A stretch of DNA of 64,000 nt, from the NCBI RefSeq assembly GCF_003731765.1, contig NZ_MOAL01000001.1, positions 124,001 to 188,000 on the forward strand, read 5' to 3'. Positions 37,447-47,265 of the stretch are shown here, piece by piece; positions within the stretch are counted from its first letter, which is position 1; the number at the start of each line of letters is the position of its first letter. This DNA is from Pseudomonas chlororaphis. GTDB taxonomy: Bacteria > Pseudomonadota > Gammaproteobacteria > Pseudomonadales > Pseudomonadaceae. The translations under genes were made by a program, and so were the position numbers. Below the pieces are notes generated by a model. The model was not told where the DNA came from. It was given only the letters and a program-made list of their open reading frames with translations, and did not search any database.

Positions 37447-38783
37447 TGAGCCCGTCCAAGAATCAGGCTACGCATTTCAAGGCCTTGGTCGCCTGGCTGC
37501 AGGATGCCTTGCGCGAGCCGGAACAGTTCACCCTGAGCTACGCCGCCGAAGCCTCGGAATTCATCCGTTTCAACCACGCCCAGGTGCGTCAGGCCGGCCA
37601 GGTGCAACAGGCCAGCCTAGGCTTCAAGCTGATCGACAACGGCCGCCACGCCGACCTGGACATCACCTTGGCCGGCGATCTTGAGGTCGATCAACAGCGC
37701 CTCGCCGAAGGCCTGCAACAACTGCGGGACACCTTGCCCCTGCTGCCCAAGGACCCGTACCTGTTGCTCAATCACAACGCCTGGCAGACCCGCGATGTGC
37801 AGGAGCACCCGCTGCCGGGCAGCGAACAGGTGGTGGCCGAAATCGGCCGTGCCGCCGCTGGGCTGGACCTGGTGGGTTTCTACGCCGCCGGCCCCATCAG
37901 CCGCGGTTTCGCCAGTTCTTCGGGGGCTTTCGGCTGGCACCAGGCCAACAGCTTCAACTTCGACTTCAGCCTGTTCCACGCGAACGGCGAAGCGGTGAAA
38001 GCCAGCTACGCCGGGCATGCCTGGAACAGCGAGGACTTTGCCCGGCGCTTCGAGCAGGCGCGCCAGCAACTGGAGTTCCTTGGCCGGCCGCTGCGCACCC
38101 TGGCCCCGGGGCAGTACCGGGCCTACCTGGCGCCGGCGGCCCTGGAAGAAATCATGGGCATGCTCAGTTGGGGCGGCTTCTCGGCCCAGGCCATTGCCAG
38201 CAAACACAGCCCGCTGCAGAAGCTCTATGCCGGCGACGCTCGCCTCAGCCCCCTGGTCTCCCTCGGTGAGCAGGTCAGCGGCTCGTTGAGCCCGGCGTTC
38301 TCCGACGAAGGTTATCCGCGCAGTGACCTGGCGCTGATCGCCCAAGGCGCCGCCGGGGATCAACTGATCAACTCCCGCAGCGCCGCCGAGTACGGCCTGA
38401 CCACCAACGGCGCCGATGCCGGCGAGTCTCCCAGCGCACTGAACATGGCGCCCGGGCAGTTACCGCAGGAAGAGGTTTTGCGGCAACTGGGCACCGGTCT
38501 GTACATCAGCAACCTGTGGTACCTGAATTATTCGGACCAGCCAGCGGCGCGCCTGACCGGCATGACCCGCTTCGCCACCTTCTGGGTGGAAGACGGACAG
38601 ATCCAGGCACCGGTGAGCACCATGCGCTTCGATGACAGCGTCTACAGCTTGCTCGGCACCCAGCTTGAGGCCCTGACCCGCGAGCGCGAGCTGATTCTGT
38701 CCGCCAGCACCTACAGCCAGCGGCAGACCGGCTCAATGGAACTGCCCGGCGCCCTGGTCAGCCGCCTGACCTTGACCTTATGA
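37446..38783 (+). CDS. TldE/PmbA-like non-catalytic subunit (paralogous)
   Basis: A 445-residue partner of the preceding gene, with the family C-terminal pattern GTGLYISNLWYLNYSDQPAARLTGMTRFATFWVEDGQI. It lacks the HExxxH zinc motif, as expected for the TldE/PmbA subunit. Its start codon overlaps the stop of the TldD-like gene (TGATG), so the two are translationally coupled and probably form the heterodimer. Confidence 0.85.
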   Translation: MSPSKNQATHFKALVAWLQDALREPEQFTLSYAAEASEFIRFNHAQVRQAGQVQQASLGFKLIDNGRHADLDITLAGDLEVDQQRLAEGLQQLRDTLPLLPKDPYLLLNHNAWQTRDVQEHPLPGSEQVVAEIGRAAAGLDLVGFYAAGPISRGFASSSGAFGWHQANSFNFDFSLFHANGEAVKASYAGHAWNSEDFARRFEQARQQLEFLGRPLRTLAPGQYRAYLAPAALEEIMGMLSWGGFSAQAIASKHSPLQKLYAGDARLSPLVSLGEQVSGSLSPAFSDEGYPRSDLALIAQGAAGDQLINSRSAAEYGLTTNGADAGESPSALNMAPGQLPQEEVLRQLGTGLYISNLWYLNYSDQPAARLTGMTRFATFWVEDGQIQAPVSTMRFDDSVYSLLGTQLEALTRERELILSASTYSQRQTGSMELPGALVSRLTLTL

Positions 38784-38850
38784 AATCAGCTGCAAGCAGC
38801 GAGCTTGCAGCTTGACGCTGCCTAACCGGTTACTGCCCTGAAGAGGTCCC

Positions 38851-40278
38851 ATGCCCAACCGCCCGGTTCTTGACGCCACCACCACCCGCTGGCTGCCGTG
38901 GGTGGTGGCAATCGCCTTTTTCATGCAGTCCCTGGACGGCACCATCCTCAACACCGCGCTGCCAGCCATGGCCCGGGACCTGGCGGAAAACCCGCTGCGC
39001 ATGCAGGGCGTGATCATTGCCTACATGCTCACCGTGGCCCTGCTGATTCCAGCCTCGGGCTGGATCGCTGATCGCTTCGGCACCAAGCGCATCTTCTTTG
39101 GCGCGATCTTGCTGTTCAGCATCGGTTCGCTGCTCTGCGCCCTGTCCAACTCCCTGAGCCTGTTGATCGGCGCCCGGGTGATCCAGGGCCTGGGCGGTGC
39201 GCTGATGCTGCCGGTGGGGCGATTGGTGGTGCTGCGTGCCTACCCGCGCTCCGAGCTGGTACGGATCATGGGCTTCATTACCATCCCCGGCTTGCTCGGG
39301 CCGCTGCTGGGCCCGACCCTGGGCGGCTGGATGGTGGAGTACCTGAGCTGGCACTGGATCTTCCTGATCAACCTGCCGGTGGGCGCTATTGGTTGCTACG
39401 CGGTGTGGCGCTTCATTCCAGACCTGCGCGGCAGTGAACGCACGCGTTTCGACGGCCCGGGCTTCTTGCTGTTCGGCGCGGCGATGGTGCTCATCACCAT
39501 CGCCATGGAGGGCCTGGGTGAACTGCACCTGCCCCATCTGCGGGTGATGTTGCTGCTGTTCGGCGGCCTGGCGTGCCTGGCGGCGTACTGGCTGCGGGCG
39601 GTGCACATCGACAACCCATTGTTCGCCCCGTCGCTGTTCAAGGTACGGACCTTTGCCGTGGGCATTCTCGGCAACCTGTTCGCTCGCTTGGGCAGCGGTG
39701 CCCTGCCGTTCCTGGTGCCGCTGCTGCTGCAAGTGGCGCTAGGATATTCGCCGTCCCAGGCAGGCATGAGCATGCTGCCCCTGGCGGCGGCGGCAATGCT
39801 GGCCAAGTCGGTGGCGCGGCCACTGATCGAGCGCCTGGGTTATCGCGTGGTGCTGACCGGCAACACCCTGGCCCTGGGTTTGATGCTGGCCTGCATGGGC
39901 CTGGTGAGTGAACAGACACCCTACCCGTTGCTGCTGGCCATGCTCGGACTACTGGGGGCGATCAACTCGCTGCAGTTCACGGCCATGAACACCGTGACCC
40001 TGATCGACCTCGACGACGCCTCCGCCAGCAGCGGCAACAGCCTGCTCTCGGTGGTCGCGCAACTGTCCCTGAGCCTGGGGGTGGCGTGTGCCGGTGCGCT
40101 GCTCGGCGGCTTTACCGCCGAGGTCGGCAACGACGGCGTGGAGACCGTGCTGGGGGCCTTTCAACTGACCTTCCTCACCGTGGGGATCATGGCCATGCTG
40201 GCGGCGGGTATCTTCCTCCAGCTCTCCCCCACCGACGGTCGCCGAGCCCGCAAAGTCGAAGAACACATCGAACACTAG
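38851..40278 (+). CDS. DHA2-type MFS multidrug exporter (MdtD-like)
   Basis: A 475-residue transporter with about 14 hydrophobic segments. The DHA2 motifs are clear: DGTILNTALPAMARDL in TM1, GWIADRFGTKRIFF (motif A) and GPLLGPTLGGWMVEY (motif C of drug/H+ antiporters). Most similar in layout to MdtD. AAGAGG precedes the start. It follows the TldE-like gene by 67 bp on the same strand, so co-transcription is possible. Substrate unknown. Confidence 0.85.
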   Translation: MPNRPVLDATTTRWLPWVVAIAFFMQSLDGTILNTALPAMARDLAENPLRMQGVIIAYMLTVALLIPASGWIADRFGTKRIFFGAILLFSIGSLLCALSNSLSLLIGARVIQGLGGALMLPVGRLVVLRAYPRSELVRIMGFITIPGLLGPLLGPTLGGWMVEYLSWHWIFLINLPVGAIGCYAVWRFIPDLRGSERTRFDGPGFLLFGAAMVLITIAMEGLGELHLPHLRVMLLLFGGLACLAAYWLRAVHIDNPLFAPSLFKVRTFAVGILGNLFARLGSGALPFLVPLLLQVALGYSPSQAGMSMLPLAAAAMLAKSVARPLIERLGYRVVLTGNTLALGLMLACMGLVSEQTPYPLLLAMLGLLGAINSLQFTAMNTVTLIDLDDASASSGNSLLSVVAQLSLSLGVACAGALLGGFTAEVGNDGVETVLGAFQLTFLTVGIMAMLAAGIFLQLSPTDGRRARKVEEHIEH

Positions 40279-40284
40279 CCACAC

Positions 40285-40358
40285 TGTAGGAGCCGGCTTG
40301 AAAGCTTGAGGCTTGCAGCGCTGTTGAAACCGCCATCGCTGGCAAGCCAGCTCCTACG
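40285..40358. repeat. REP pair between the MFS gene and dbpA
   Basis: TGTAGGAGCCGGCTTGAAAG faces CATCGCTGGCAAGCCAGCTC. The left arm has lost its right half. Confidence 0.75.
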
Positions 40359-40461
40359 TGCGACATAGGCGTGGTGTCGGGTGGCTGCTCGTCCAGAATT
40401 TGCAGGTTGAGGGAGCGGGACTGATACACTGCGCGACATTTTGTTTTGCAGGCCCAGTCCC

Positions 40462-41847
40462 GTGACCACCATTGCCACCGCTTTTAATACTTTGCCCCTG
40501 TCAGCCGCCATGCTGGCTAACCTCGAATCACTCGGTTATGCCCAGATGACGCCGATCCAGGCGCAAAGCTTGCCGGTGATTCTCAAGGGCATGGACCTGA
40601 TCGCCCAGGCCAAGACCGGCAGTGGCAAAACCGCCGCCTTCGGCATCGGCCTGCTGAACCCGATCAACCCGCGCTACTTCGGCTGCCAGGCTCTGGTGAT
40701 CTGCCCAACCCGCGAGCTGGCCGATCAGGTGGCCAAGGAAATCCGTCGCCTGGCCCGGTCTGAAGACAACATCAAGGTCCTGACCCTGTGCGGCGGCGTG
40801 TCCTTCGGCCCGCAGATCGCTTCCCTGGAGCACGGCGCGCACATCATCGTCGGCACCCCGGGGCGTATCCAGCAACACCTGCGCAAGGGTTCGCTGGTGC
40901 TTGATGGCCTGAACACGCTGATCCTCGACGAAGCCGACCGCATGCTCGACATGGGTTTCTACGACGCTATCGAAGACATCATCGAGCAGACCCCATCGCG
41001 CCGGCAGACCCTGCTGTTCTCCGCCACATACCCAGTGGGCATCAAGCAATTGGCGTCGAAATTCATGCGTGATCCGCAGACGGTAAAAGCCGAAGCGTTC
41101 CACGACGACACGCAGATCGAACAGCGTTTCTACGAGATTTCCCCGGAAGAACGCATGAGCGCAGTGACCAAAGTCCTGCACCACTTCCGCCCGGCTTCCT
41201 GCGTCGCTTTCTGCTTCACCAAGCAGCAAGTACAGGAAACCGTCGATCACCTGACCTCCAAAGGCATTTCCGCCGTCGGCCTGCACGGCGATCTGGAACA
41301 GCGTGACCGCGACCAAGTGCTGGCGATGTTCGCCAACCGCAGTACTTCGGTACTGGTCGCCACCGACGTGGCCGCCCGAGGCCTGGACATCGATGCGCTG
41401 GACATGGTGATCAACGTCGAGCTGGCCCGCGATTCGGAAATCCACATTCACCGCGTTGGCCGTACCGGTCGCGCTGGCGAAAAAGGTATCGCGGTCAGCC
41501 TCGTCGCACCGTCCGAAGCCCATCGCGCGCAAGCCATCGAACAGCTGCAGAAAGCCCCGCTGAACTGGGATCAGGTCGACAACCTCAAGTCCCAGGGCGG
41601 CGCCCCGCTGCAGCCACCGATGAGCACGCTGTGCATCGCTGGCGGGCGCAAGGACAAAGTGCGTCCGGGCGATATTCTCGGTGCACTGACTGGCGATGCA
41701 GGCATCCCGGGCGCCCAGGTCGGCAAAATTGCGATCTTCGACTTCCAGTCGTATGTGGCGGTTGAACGCACCGTGGTCATGCAGGCGCTGCAGCGTTTGA
41801 ACAACGGCAAGATCAAGGGCCGTTCGCTGCGCGTGCGTGTTTTGTAA
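40462..41847 (+). CDS. dbpA: ATP-dependent RNA helicase DbpA
   Basis: A 461-residue DEAD-box helicase. Motifs: Q-motif region MTPIQAQSLP, AQAKTGSGKT (48-57), PTRELA, DEAD (156-159), SAT, and HRVGRTGRAGEKG; the C-terminal ~75 residues form the RNA-binding domain of DbpA (ending GKIKGRSLRVRVL). DbpA acts in 50S assembly via 23S rRNA hairpin 92 (family). The GTG at 40462 (VTTIATAFNTLPL) gives the usual length; an upstream TTG at 40441 is possible but adds an unusual leader. Confidence 0.95.
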   Translation: MTTIATAFNTLPLSAAMLANLESLGYAQMTPIQAQSLPVILKGMDLIAQAKTGSGKTAAFGIGLLNPINPRYFGCQALVICPTRELADQVAKEIRRLARSEDNIKVLTLCGGVSFGPQIASLEHGAHIIVGTPGRIQQHLRKGSLVLDGLNTLILDEADRMLDMGFYDAIEDIIEQTPSRRQTLLFSATYPVGIKQLASKFMRDPQTVKAEAFHDDTQIEQRFYEISPEERMSAVTKVLHHFRPASCVAFCFTKQQVQETVDHLTSKGISAVGLHGDLEQRDRDQVLAMFANRSTSVLVATDVAARGLDIDALDMVINVELARDSEIHIHRVGRTGRAGEKGIAVSLVAPSEAHRAQAIEQLQKAPLNWDQVDNLKSQGGAPLQPPMSTLCIAGGRKDKVRPGDILGALTGDAGIPGAQVGKIAIFDFQSYVAVERTVVMQALQRLNNGKIKGRSLRVRVL

Positions 41848-41873
41848 CTGATCTTCCATCCAAAGGAGATCCC

Positions 41874-41903
41874 CTGTGGGAGCGAGCCGGCTCGCTCCCA
41901 CAG
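41874..41903. repeat. 30-bp perfect palindrome between dbpA and the YhiN-like gene
   Basis: CTGTGGGAGCGAGCC joined to its exact inverse GGCTCGCTCCCACAG, followed by TTTGTTTT. It may be a REP-derived hairpin acting as terminator for dbpA. Confidence 0.7.
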
Positions 41904-41938
41904 TTTGTTTTGTAGCGCCCCACCAAGAGGACACCGTT

Positions 41939-43117
41939 TTGCGTTCTACCGAAGTCGTGATCATTGGCGCTGGCGCCGCAGGCTTGATGTGCGCGCTGAC
42001 CGCGGCCGGCCGAGGACGCCAGGTGCTATTGCTGGACCACGCCAACAAGGCCGGCAAGAAGATCCTCATGTCCGGCGGCGGCCGCTGCAACTTCACCAAC
42101 ATGTACACCGAGCCGGCCAACTTCCTCTCGCACAACTCGCACTTCTGCAAGTCGGCGCTGGCCCGCTACACCCAGTGGGACTTCATCGGCCTGGTGGCCA
42201 AGCACGGCGTGCCTTACCACGAGAAGAAGCTCGGCCAACTGTTCTGCGATAACAAGTCCAGCGACATCCTCGGCATGCTGCTCGACGAGTGCGACCAGGT
42301 CGGCGTCGAGCTGCACCTGGACACCTCGATCCAGCAGATCGAGAAGCTGGAGTCTGGCTACCTGCTGCAAACCACCCTCGGCCAGGTGCAGTGCCAGTCC
42401 CTGGTGATCGCCACCGGCGGCCTGTCGATCCCGACCCTGGGCGCCACCGGCTTCGGTTATCAGGTGGCCAAGCAGTTCGGCCATGAGTTGCTGCCGACCC
42501 GTGCCGGCCTGGTGCCGTTCACCATCACCGACCAGCTCAAGGAATTGTGTGGCGAGCTGTCGGGAACCTCGGTGGACTGCCTGGTGAGCTGCAACGAGCA
42601 GAGTTTCCGCGAGAACATCCTGTTCACCCACCGTGGCCTCAGCGGCCCGGCGATCCTGCAGATTTCTTCCTACTGGCAGCCGGGCGACAGCATCGAGATC
42701 AACCTGCTGCCCGACCATGACGCCCACGGCTGGCTGCAACAGCAGCAGGCCGAACGGCCCAACAGCGAACTGAAAACCCTGCTTGGGGAAATCTTCACCA
42801 AGAAGATGGCCAACTTGCTGGCGGACAACTGGTTCGCCTCCAAGCCAATGAAGCAGTACACCCACGCCGAAATCGCCGAGATCGCCGACAAGCTGGGGCG
42901 CTGGACCTTGATCCCTGCGGGCACCGAGGGCTACCGCACCGCCGAAGTGACCCTGGGCGGGGTGGACACGCGGGAAGTTTCGTCCAAGACCATGGAATCC
43001 CTGAAAAGCCCGGGGCTGTATTTTGTCGGAGAAGTGCTGGACGTGACCGGGCATCTGGGCGGCTTCAATTTCCAATGGGCCTGGGCCTCGGGCTACGCCG
43101 CCGCGCAATACGTGTAA
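41939..43117 (+). CDS. YhiN/HI0933-family FAD-dependent oxidoreductase
   Basis: A 392-residue flavoprotein. The N-terminal VVIIGAGAAGLMCALTAAGRG binds FAD, followed by SGGGRCNFTN, a hallmark of this family, and the C-terminal GLYFVGEVLDVTGHLGGFNFQWAWASGY. The function is not established. I chose the TTG at 41939 because AGAGGA sits 8 nt upstream; the frame is open further up to 41876 through the palindrome. Confidence 0.88.
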   Translation: MRSTEVVIIGAGAAGLMCALTAAGRGRQVLLLDHANKAGKKILMSGGGRCNFTNMYTEPANFLSHNSHFCKSALARYTQWDFIGLVAKHGVPYHEKKLGQLFCDNKSSDILGMLLDECDQVGVELHLDTSIQQIEKLESGYLLQTTLGQVQCQSLVIATGGLSIPTLGATGFGYQVAKQFGHELLPTRAGLVPFTITDQLKELCGELSGTSVDCLVSCNEQSFRENILFTHRGLSGPAILQISSYWQPGDSIEINLLPDHDAHGWLQQQQAERPNSELKTLLGEIFTKKMANLLADNWFASKPMKQYTHAEIAEIADKLGRWTLIPAGTEGYRTAEVTLGGVDTREVSSKTMESLKSPGLYFVGEVLDVTGHLGGFNFQWAWASGYAAAQYV

Positions 43118-43229
43118 AAGGGTTCGATCAAGGAACAAATTTTGCTGGAGAAGGTGACGGCGCCATTGCATCGCCGTCATAACTCCCTCAATTTAGATCA
43201 ATCGCTTAGCCGCAGGCCTCTTCCCTTCC

Positions 43230-45404
43230 ATGGCATCGACCTCCTTTCATCAGTCTCTGCGCCGCCTCTGGGCGCTGGATAAATTCAGCTACAGCGTGCG
43301 GGTCTTCATCGCCCTGACGGGCAGCATGGCCCTGTGTTGGTACCAGGATGAAATGGCCCTGCTGATCCCGCTGTTCCTGGGGATCATCGCCAGCGCCCTG
43401 GCCGAGACCGACGACAGTTGGCAGGGCCGCCTCAATGCCCTGGCCGTGACCCTGGTGTGCTTCAGCGTCGCCGCCCTGTCCGTGGAACTGCTGTTCCCCT
43501 ACCCGTGGATTTTCGTCATCGCCCTGGCCCTGGCCAGTTTCGGCCTGACCATGCTCGGTGCCCTGGGTGAACGCTACGGCGCCATCGCCTCGGCAACCCT
43601 GATCCTCTCGGTCTACACCATGATCGGTGTGGACCAGCGCGGCGGCGCGGTGATCGACTTCTGGCACGAGCCGGTGCTGCTGGTGGCTGGCGCCGCGTGG
43701 TATGGCCTGCTCTCCGTACTGTGGCAGGCACTGTTTTCCAACCAGCCGGTGCAGCAGAGCCTGGCCCGGCTGTTCCGTGAGCTGGGTTTCTACCTCAAGC
43801 TCAAGTCATCCCTGTTCGAGCCGATCCGACAGTTGGATGTGGAAGCCCGGCGCCTGGAGCTGGCCCAGCAAAACGGCAAGGTGGTGGCAGCCCTCAACGC
43901 CGCCAAGGAAATCATCCTGCACCGGGTGGGCAATGGCCGGCCGGGGTCGAAAGTCAGCCGCTACCTGAAGCTGTACTTCCTTGCCCAGGACATCCACGAG
44001 CGTGCCAGTTCATCCCACTACCCCTATAACGCCCTGACCGACGCGTTCTTCCACAGCGACGTGCTGTTCCGCTGCCAGCGCTTGTTGCGCCAGCAGGGCA
44101 AGGCCTGCCGCGCCCTGGCGGAATCCATCCAGTTGCGCCAGCCGTTCGTCTATGACGCCAGCTTTGCCGAAGCCCTGGGTGACCTGCACGCGTCCCTGGA
44201 ACACTTGCGGATCCAGAGCAACCCGGCCTGGCGCGGACTGCTGCGCTCCCTGCGTGCGCTGGCGGCCAACCTCGGCACCCTCGACCGCCTGCTCAGCGAC
44301 GCCAGCAACCCCGATGCCCTGGCCGACGCCACCGACAGCAGCCTGCTGGACCGTTCGCCGCGCAACTTCAAGGATGTCTGGACCCGCCTGCGCACCCAAC
44401 TGACGCCGACCTCGCTGCTGTTCCGCCACGCCTTGCGCCTGCCGCTGGCGCTGACCATCGGCTATGGCATGGTGCACTTGATCCACCCGTCCCAGGGCTA
44501 CTGGATCATCCTCACCACGCTGTTCGTCTGCCAGCCCAACTACGGCGCCACCCGGCGCAAGCTGGGCCAGCGGATCATCGGCACCGCCATCGGCCTGACC
44601 ATCGCCTGGGCCCTGTTCGACCTGTTCCCCAGCCCGCTGGTGCAGTCGCTGTTCGCGATTGCCGCCGGCGTGGTGTTCTTTACCAACCGCACCACGCGCT
44701 ACACCCTGGCCACCGCCGCGATCACCTTGATGGTGCTGTTCTGCTTCAACCAGGTAGGCGACGGTTACGGGCTGTTCCTGCCACGGCTGTTCGATACCTT
44801 GCTCGGCAGCCTGATCGCCGGCCTGGCGGTGTTCCTGTTCCTCCCGGACTGGCAGGGGCGACGCCTGAACAAGGTGCTGGCCAATACCCTGAGCTGCAAC
44901 AGCATCTACCTGCGGCAAATCATGCAGCAGTACGCCGCGGGCAAGAGCGACGACCTGGCTTACCGCCTGGCCCGACGCAACGCACACAACGCCGACGCGG
45001 CACTGTCCACCACCCTGGCCAACATGCTCATGGAGCCGGGGCATTTCCGGAAGGAAGCCGACGTGGGTTTCCGCTTCCTGGTGCTGTCCCACACCTTGCT
45101 CAGCTACCTGTCGGGATTGGGCGCGCACCGGGAAACCCAGTTGCCGGGGGAAGTCCGGGAGCACCTGATCAATGGCGCCGGGGTCAGCCTGGCGGCGAGC
45201 ATCGACGAGATCGCCCAGGGCCTGGCCAACAAAACCCCGATCGCCATCCAGAGCGATGCCGAGGAAGCCTTGGCCAACGAGCTGGAGCAGATGCCGGATG
45301 AAATCGACGAAGGTCAGCGCCTGGTGCAGACCCAGCTAGCGCTGATCTGCCGACAACTGGGCCCGTTGCGGACCCTGGCGGCGCATTTGATTAAGGCCGC
45401 TTGA
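43230..45404 (+). CDS. yccS: YccS-like inner-membrane FUSC protein
   Basis: A 724-residue membrane protein with two clusters of about six hydrophobic segments (about residues 20-165 and 400-540), separated and followed by soluble helical regions: the layout of the YccS/YhfK family (FUSC superfamily), proposed efflux components. The block HPSQGYWIILTTLFVCQPNYGATRRKLGQRIIGT is typical. No ribosome-binding site is obvious near ATG 43230. Convergent with the SBP gene. Substrate unknown. Confidence 0.88.
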   Translation: MASTSFHQSLRRLWALDKFSYSVRVFIALTGSMALCWYQDEMALLIPLFLGIIASALAETDDSWQGRLNALAVTLVCFSVAALSVELLFPYPWIFVIALALASFGLTMLGALGERYGAIASATLILSVYTMIGVDQRGGAVIDFWHEPVLLVAGAAWYGLLSVLWQALFSNQPVQQSLARLFRELGFYLKLKSSLFEPIRQLDVEARRLELAQQNGKVVAALNAAKEIILHRVGNGRPGSKVSRYLKLYFLAQDIHERASSSHYPYNALTDAFFHSDVLFRCQRLLRQQGKACRALAESIQLRQPFVYDASFAEALGDLHASLEHLRIQSNPAWRGLLRSLRALAANLGTLDRLLSDASNPDALADATDSSLLDRSPRNFKDVWTRLRTQLTPTSLLFRHALRLPLALTIGYGMVHLIHPSQGYWIILTTLFVCQPNYGATRRKLGQRIIGTAIGLTIAWALFDLFPSPLVQSLFAIAAGVVFFTNRTTRYTLATAAITLMVLFCFNQVGDGYGLFLPRLFDTLLGSLIAGLAVFLFLPDWQGRRLNKVLANTLSCNSIYLRQIMQQYAAGKSDDLAYRLARRNAHNADAALSTTLANMLMEPGHFRKEADVGFRFLVLSHTLLSYLSGLGAHRETQLPGEVREHLINGAGVSLAASIDEIAQGLANKTPIAIQSDAEEALANELEQMPDEIDEGQRLVQTQLALICRQLGPLRTLAAHLIKAA

Positions 45405-45485
45405 GGGCCGCGGCAGGTGCGGCAAGAACTGCGCGAACGGCTCTGGCTTGCCGCTTGCCGCTTGCCGCTCAAAGCCTGCCCCCCC

Positions 45486-46223
45486 TTACATCCCGTGCTG
45501 GCGCAGCAGGCGGTCGTAGCTGCCGTCGGCTTTCATGGCAGCGATCTCACGGTCGAAGCCGGCGACGATCTGCGCATGCTTGGGGTTCTTCAGGCTCACC
45601 AGGATATGCAGACTGTTTTCGCTCAAGGGCTTGGGCAGGAACTCCACTGCATTGCGCACACGCAATGACTCCCGGGCCAGGTAATAGCGGGCCACGTATT
45701 CATCTTCCACGGTCAACTTGACCCGGTCGGCCGCCAGCATGCGCACCGCCATGGCAAAACTGTGCACCGGGATCTTCTGCAACAGTGGGTCGCCGTCGAA
45801 CTCGGGGGAGTAGGCGTAACCGCGTACCACCGCAATCGGGTACTCATGCAGTTGCTGCAGGTTGTTGTATTCGAGTGCCGTGTCCTTACGCTTGATAAAG
45901 CGCACGCGGTTAAGCAGGTACTCCGCGGAAAACTGCCCCAACTGGGTGCGCGCTTCGTTGTACCAGGCATTCACTAGCACGTCGTAGCGCCCCTCACCCA
46001 CCCCCAACAGGGCTCGCGCCCACGGTACCTGTTCGAACTCGCTGGCATAGCCGGCCCGGGCCAGGGCCGTGCTGACGATGTCCGTGGCCAACCCGCCATT
46101 GACCAGAGTCGCATCGGTGAACGGTGGCCAGGCATCCGCCACCAGACGCAGTTTTTCTCCATGAGCTTGCGGGCCCAGCAACAGCAATCCGATCAAAGCC
46201 AAAGCTCGATACCGTCGCAGCAT
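45486..46223 (-). CDS. Periplasmic solute-binding protein (SBP_bac_3 type)
   Basis: A 245-residue protein with a signal peptide (1-22, ending AHG) and the family-3 binding fold: EKLRLVADAWPPFT (N-terminal strand), GRYDVLVNAWYNEART, and a C-terminal helix IAAMKADGSYDRLLRQHGM. No permease or ATPase neighbours, so it could feed a distant amino-acid ABC transporter or serve as an orphan sensor-like protein. Start preceded by AAGGA. Confidence 0.82.
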   Translation of the reverse strand: MLRRYRALALIGLLLLGPQAHGEKLRLVADAWPPFTDATLVNGGLATDIVSTALARAGYASEFEQVPWARALLGVGEGRYDVLVNAWYNEARTQLGQFSAEYLLNRVRFIKRKDTALEYNNLQQLHEYPIAVVRGYAYSPEFDGDPLLQKIPVHSFAMAVRMLAADRVKLTVEDEYVARYYLARESLRVRNAVEFLPKPLSENSLHILVSLKNPKHAQIVAGFDREIAAMKADGSYDRLLRQHGM

Positions 46224-46488
46224 GCTTAAAGATCCTTAGCGGGCGCAGAGCCCGGCGCGTTCCAGCCCACACGACACGGGCCCATGGCCCAATCCAGCAA
46301 CAGCCAGGCGTTAACCTTAGCTCACCAACACCACCTCACTGGGCCTGGATGCAGATTACACAAAGAATCCAAAGCCCAGCGAGGGAAAGTAATGGCATTT
46401 TGACCTAACTCACGGATTGCTCGGCTCCGGCAAGACATCCGCAGGTCAGGCGCTTAGTATTCGTGCAGCTTTTTCAAGGGACATACAC

Positions 46489-46941
46489 ATGACAATCGAA
46501 TGGGTCTGCAAACATCACACCGACTTGGGCAAAGAACAGCTCTACGCAGTGCTGCAGCTGCGTACGGAGGTCTTTGTGGTCGAACAGAAATGCCCCTACC
46601 AGGAAGTCGACGGCCAGGATCTGGAAGGCGACACCTGTCACCTGATGGCGTGGCAGGACGACCGGCTACTGGCTTATCTGCGCCTGCTGGACCCGACCTC
46701 CCAAGGGGGCGACGTGGTCATCGGCCGCGTGGTGATCGCGGCCGAGGCGCGGGGCCAAGGCCTTGGGCATGAACTGATGGAGCAGGCCCTGAAGCAGGCG
46801 GAAAAGCATTGGCCGCAGACGCCGATCTACCTTTCGGCGCAGGCACATTTGCAAGGCTATTACGGGCGCTACGGTTTCACCGTGGCCAGCGAACCCTACC
46901 TCGAAGATGGCATTCCCCATATCGGCATGCGCCGGGCCTGA
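46489..46941 (+). CDS. elaA: ElaA-type GNAT acetyltransferase
   Basis: A 150-residue acetyltransferase of the ElaA family. The acetyl-CoA loop IGRVVIAAEARGQGLGHELM (about 79-98, RGQGLG) is intact, as is the N-terminal LQLRTEVFVVEQKCPYQEVDGQD typical of ElaA. AAGGGA precedes ATG 46489. Convergent with the winged-helix gene. The substrate is unknown. Confidence 0.85.
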   Translation: MTIEWVCKHHTDLGKEQLYAVLQLRTEVFVVEQKCPYQEVDGQDLEGDTCHLMAWQDDRLLAYLRLLDPTSQGGDVVIGRVVIAAEARGQGLGHELMEQALKQAEKHWPQTPIYLSAQAHLQGYYGRYGFTVASEPYLEDGIPHIGMRRA

Positions 46942-46965
46942 GGCCCGGCTCCGGCCAGCGGCGAA

Positions 46966-47262
46966 TCAGGGGTAGCCGAGCACACTCTTGATCTGCCGCA
47001 GATTGGGCTCGATCCAGCCTTTGTCGATCGCCCCCCAACTGTGGATACGGTAGCGCCCAGCATGATTGCGCCCGCCGTCCTGCTGCTCGAACTCGCAGAG
47101 GATGTCCAGATCGGCCAGGGCAGCGATGGTGTCCTGGGCCGTGCGCCGGGGCATGCCGGTGACTTCGGTCAAGGCCGGCACGTTGCTGGCCAGGCCGCTG
47201 TCGATCAAATAGGCCACGTACAAGCGGCGGTAAAAACTGCTCTTGGTCTTGCTGACATCCAT
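46966..47262 (-). CDS. Small winged-helix DNA-binding protein
   Basis: A 98-residue protein with a central HTH-like segment, NVPALTEVTGMPRRTAQDTIAALADLDILCEFEQQDGGRNHAGRYRI (about 27-73), resembling an MarR/GntR-like winged helix without an effector domain. AAGGAG precedes the start and lies within the end of the metallopeptidase gene (3-bp gap), so the two are probably co-transcribed. Target unknown. Confidence 0.7.
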   Translation of the reverse strand: MDVSKTKSSFYRRLYVAYLIDSGLASNVPALTEVTGMPRRTAQDTIAALADLDILCEFEQQDGGRNHAGRYRIHSWGAIDKGWIEPNLRQIKSVLGYP

Positions 47263-47265
47263 CGC

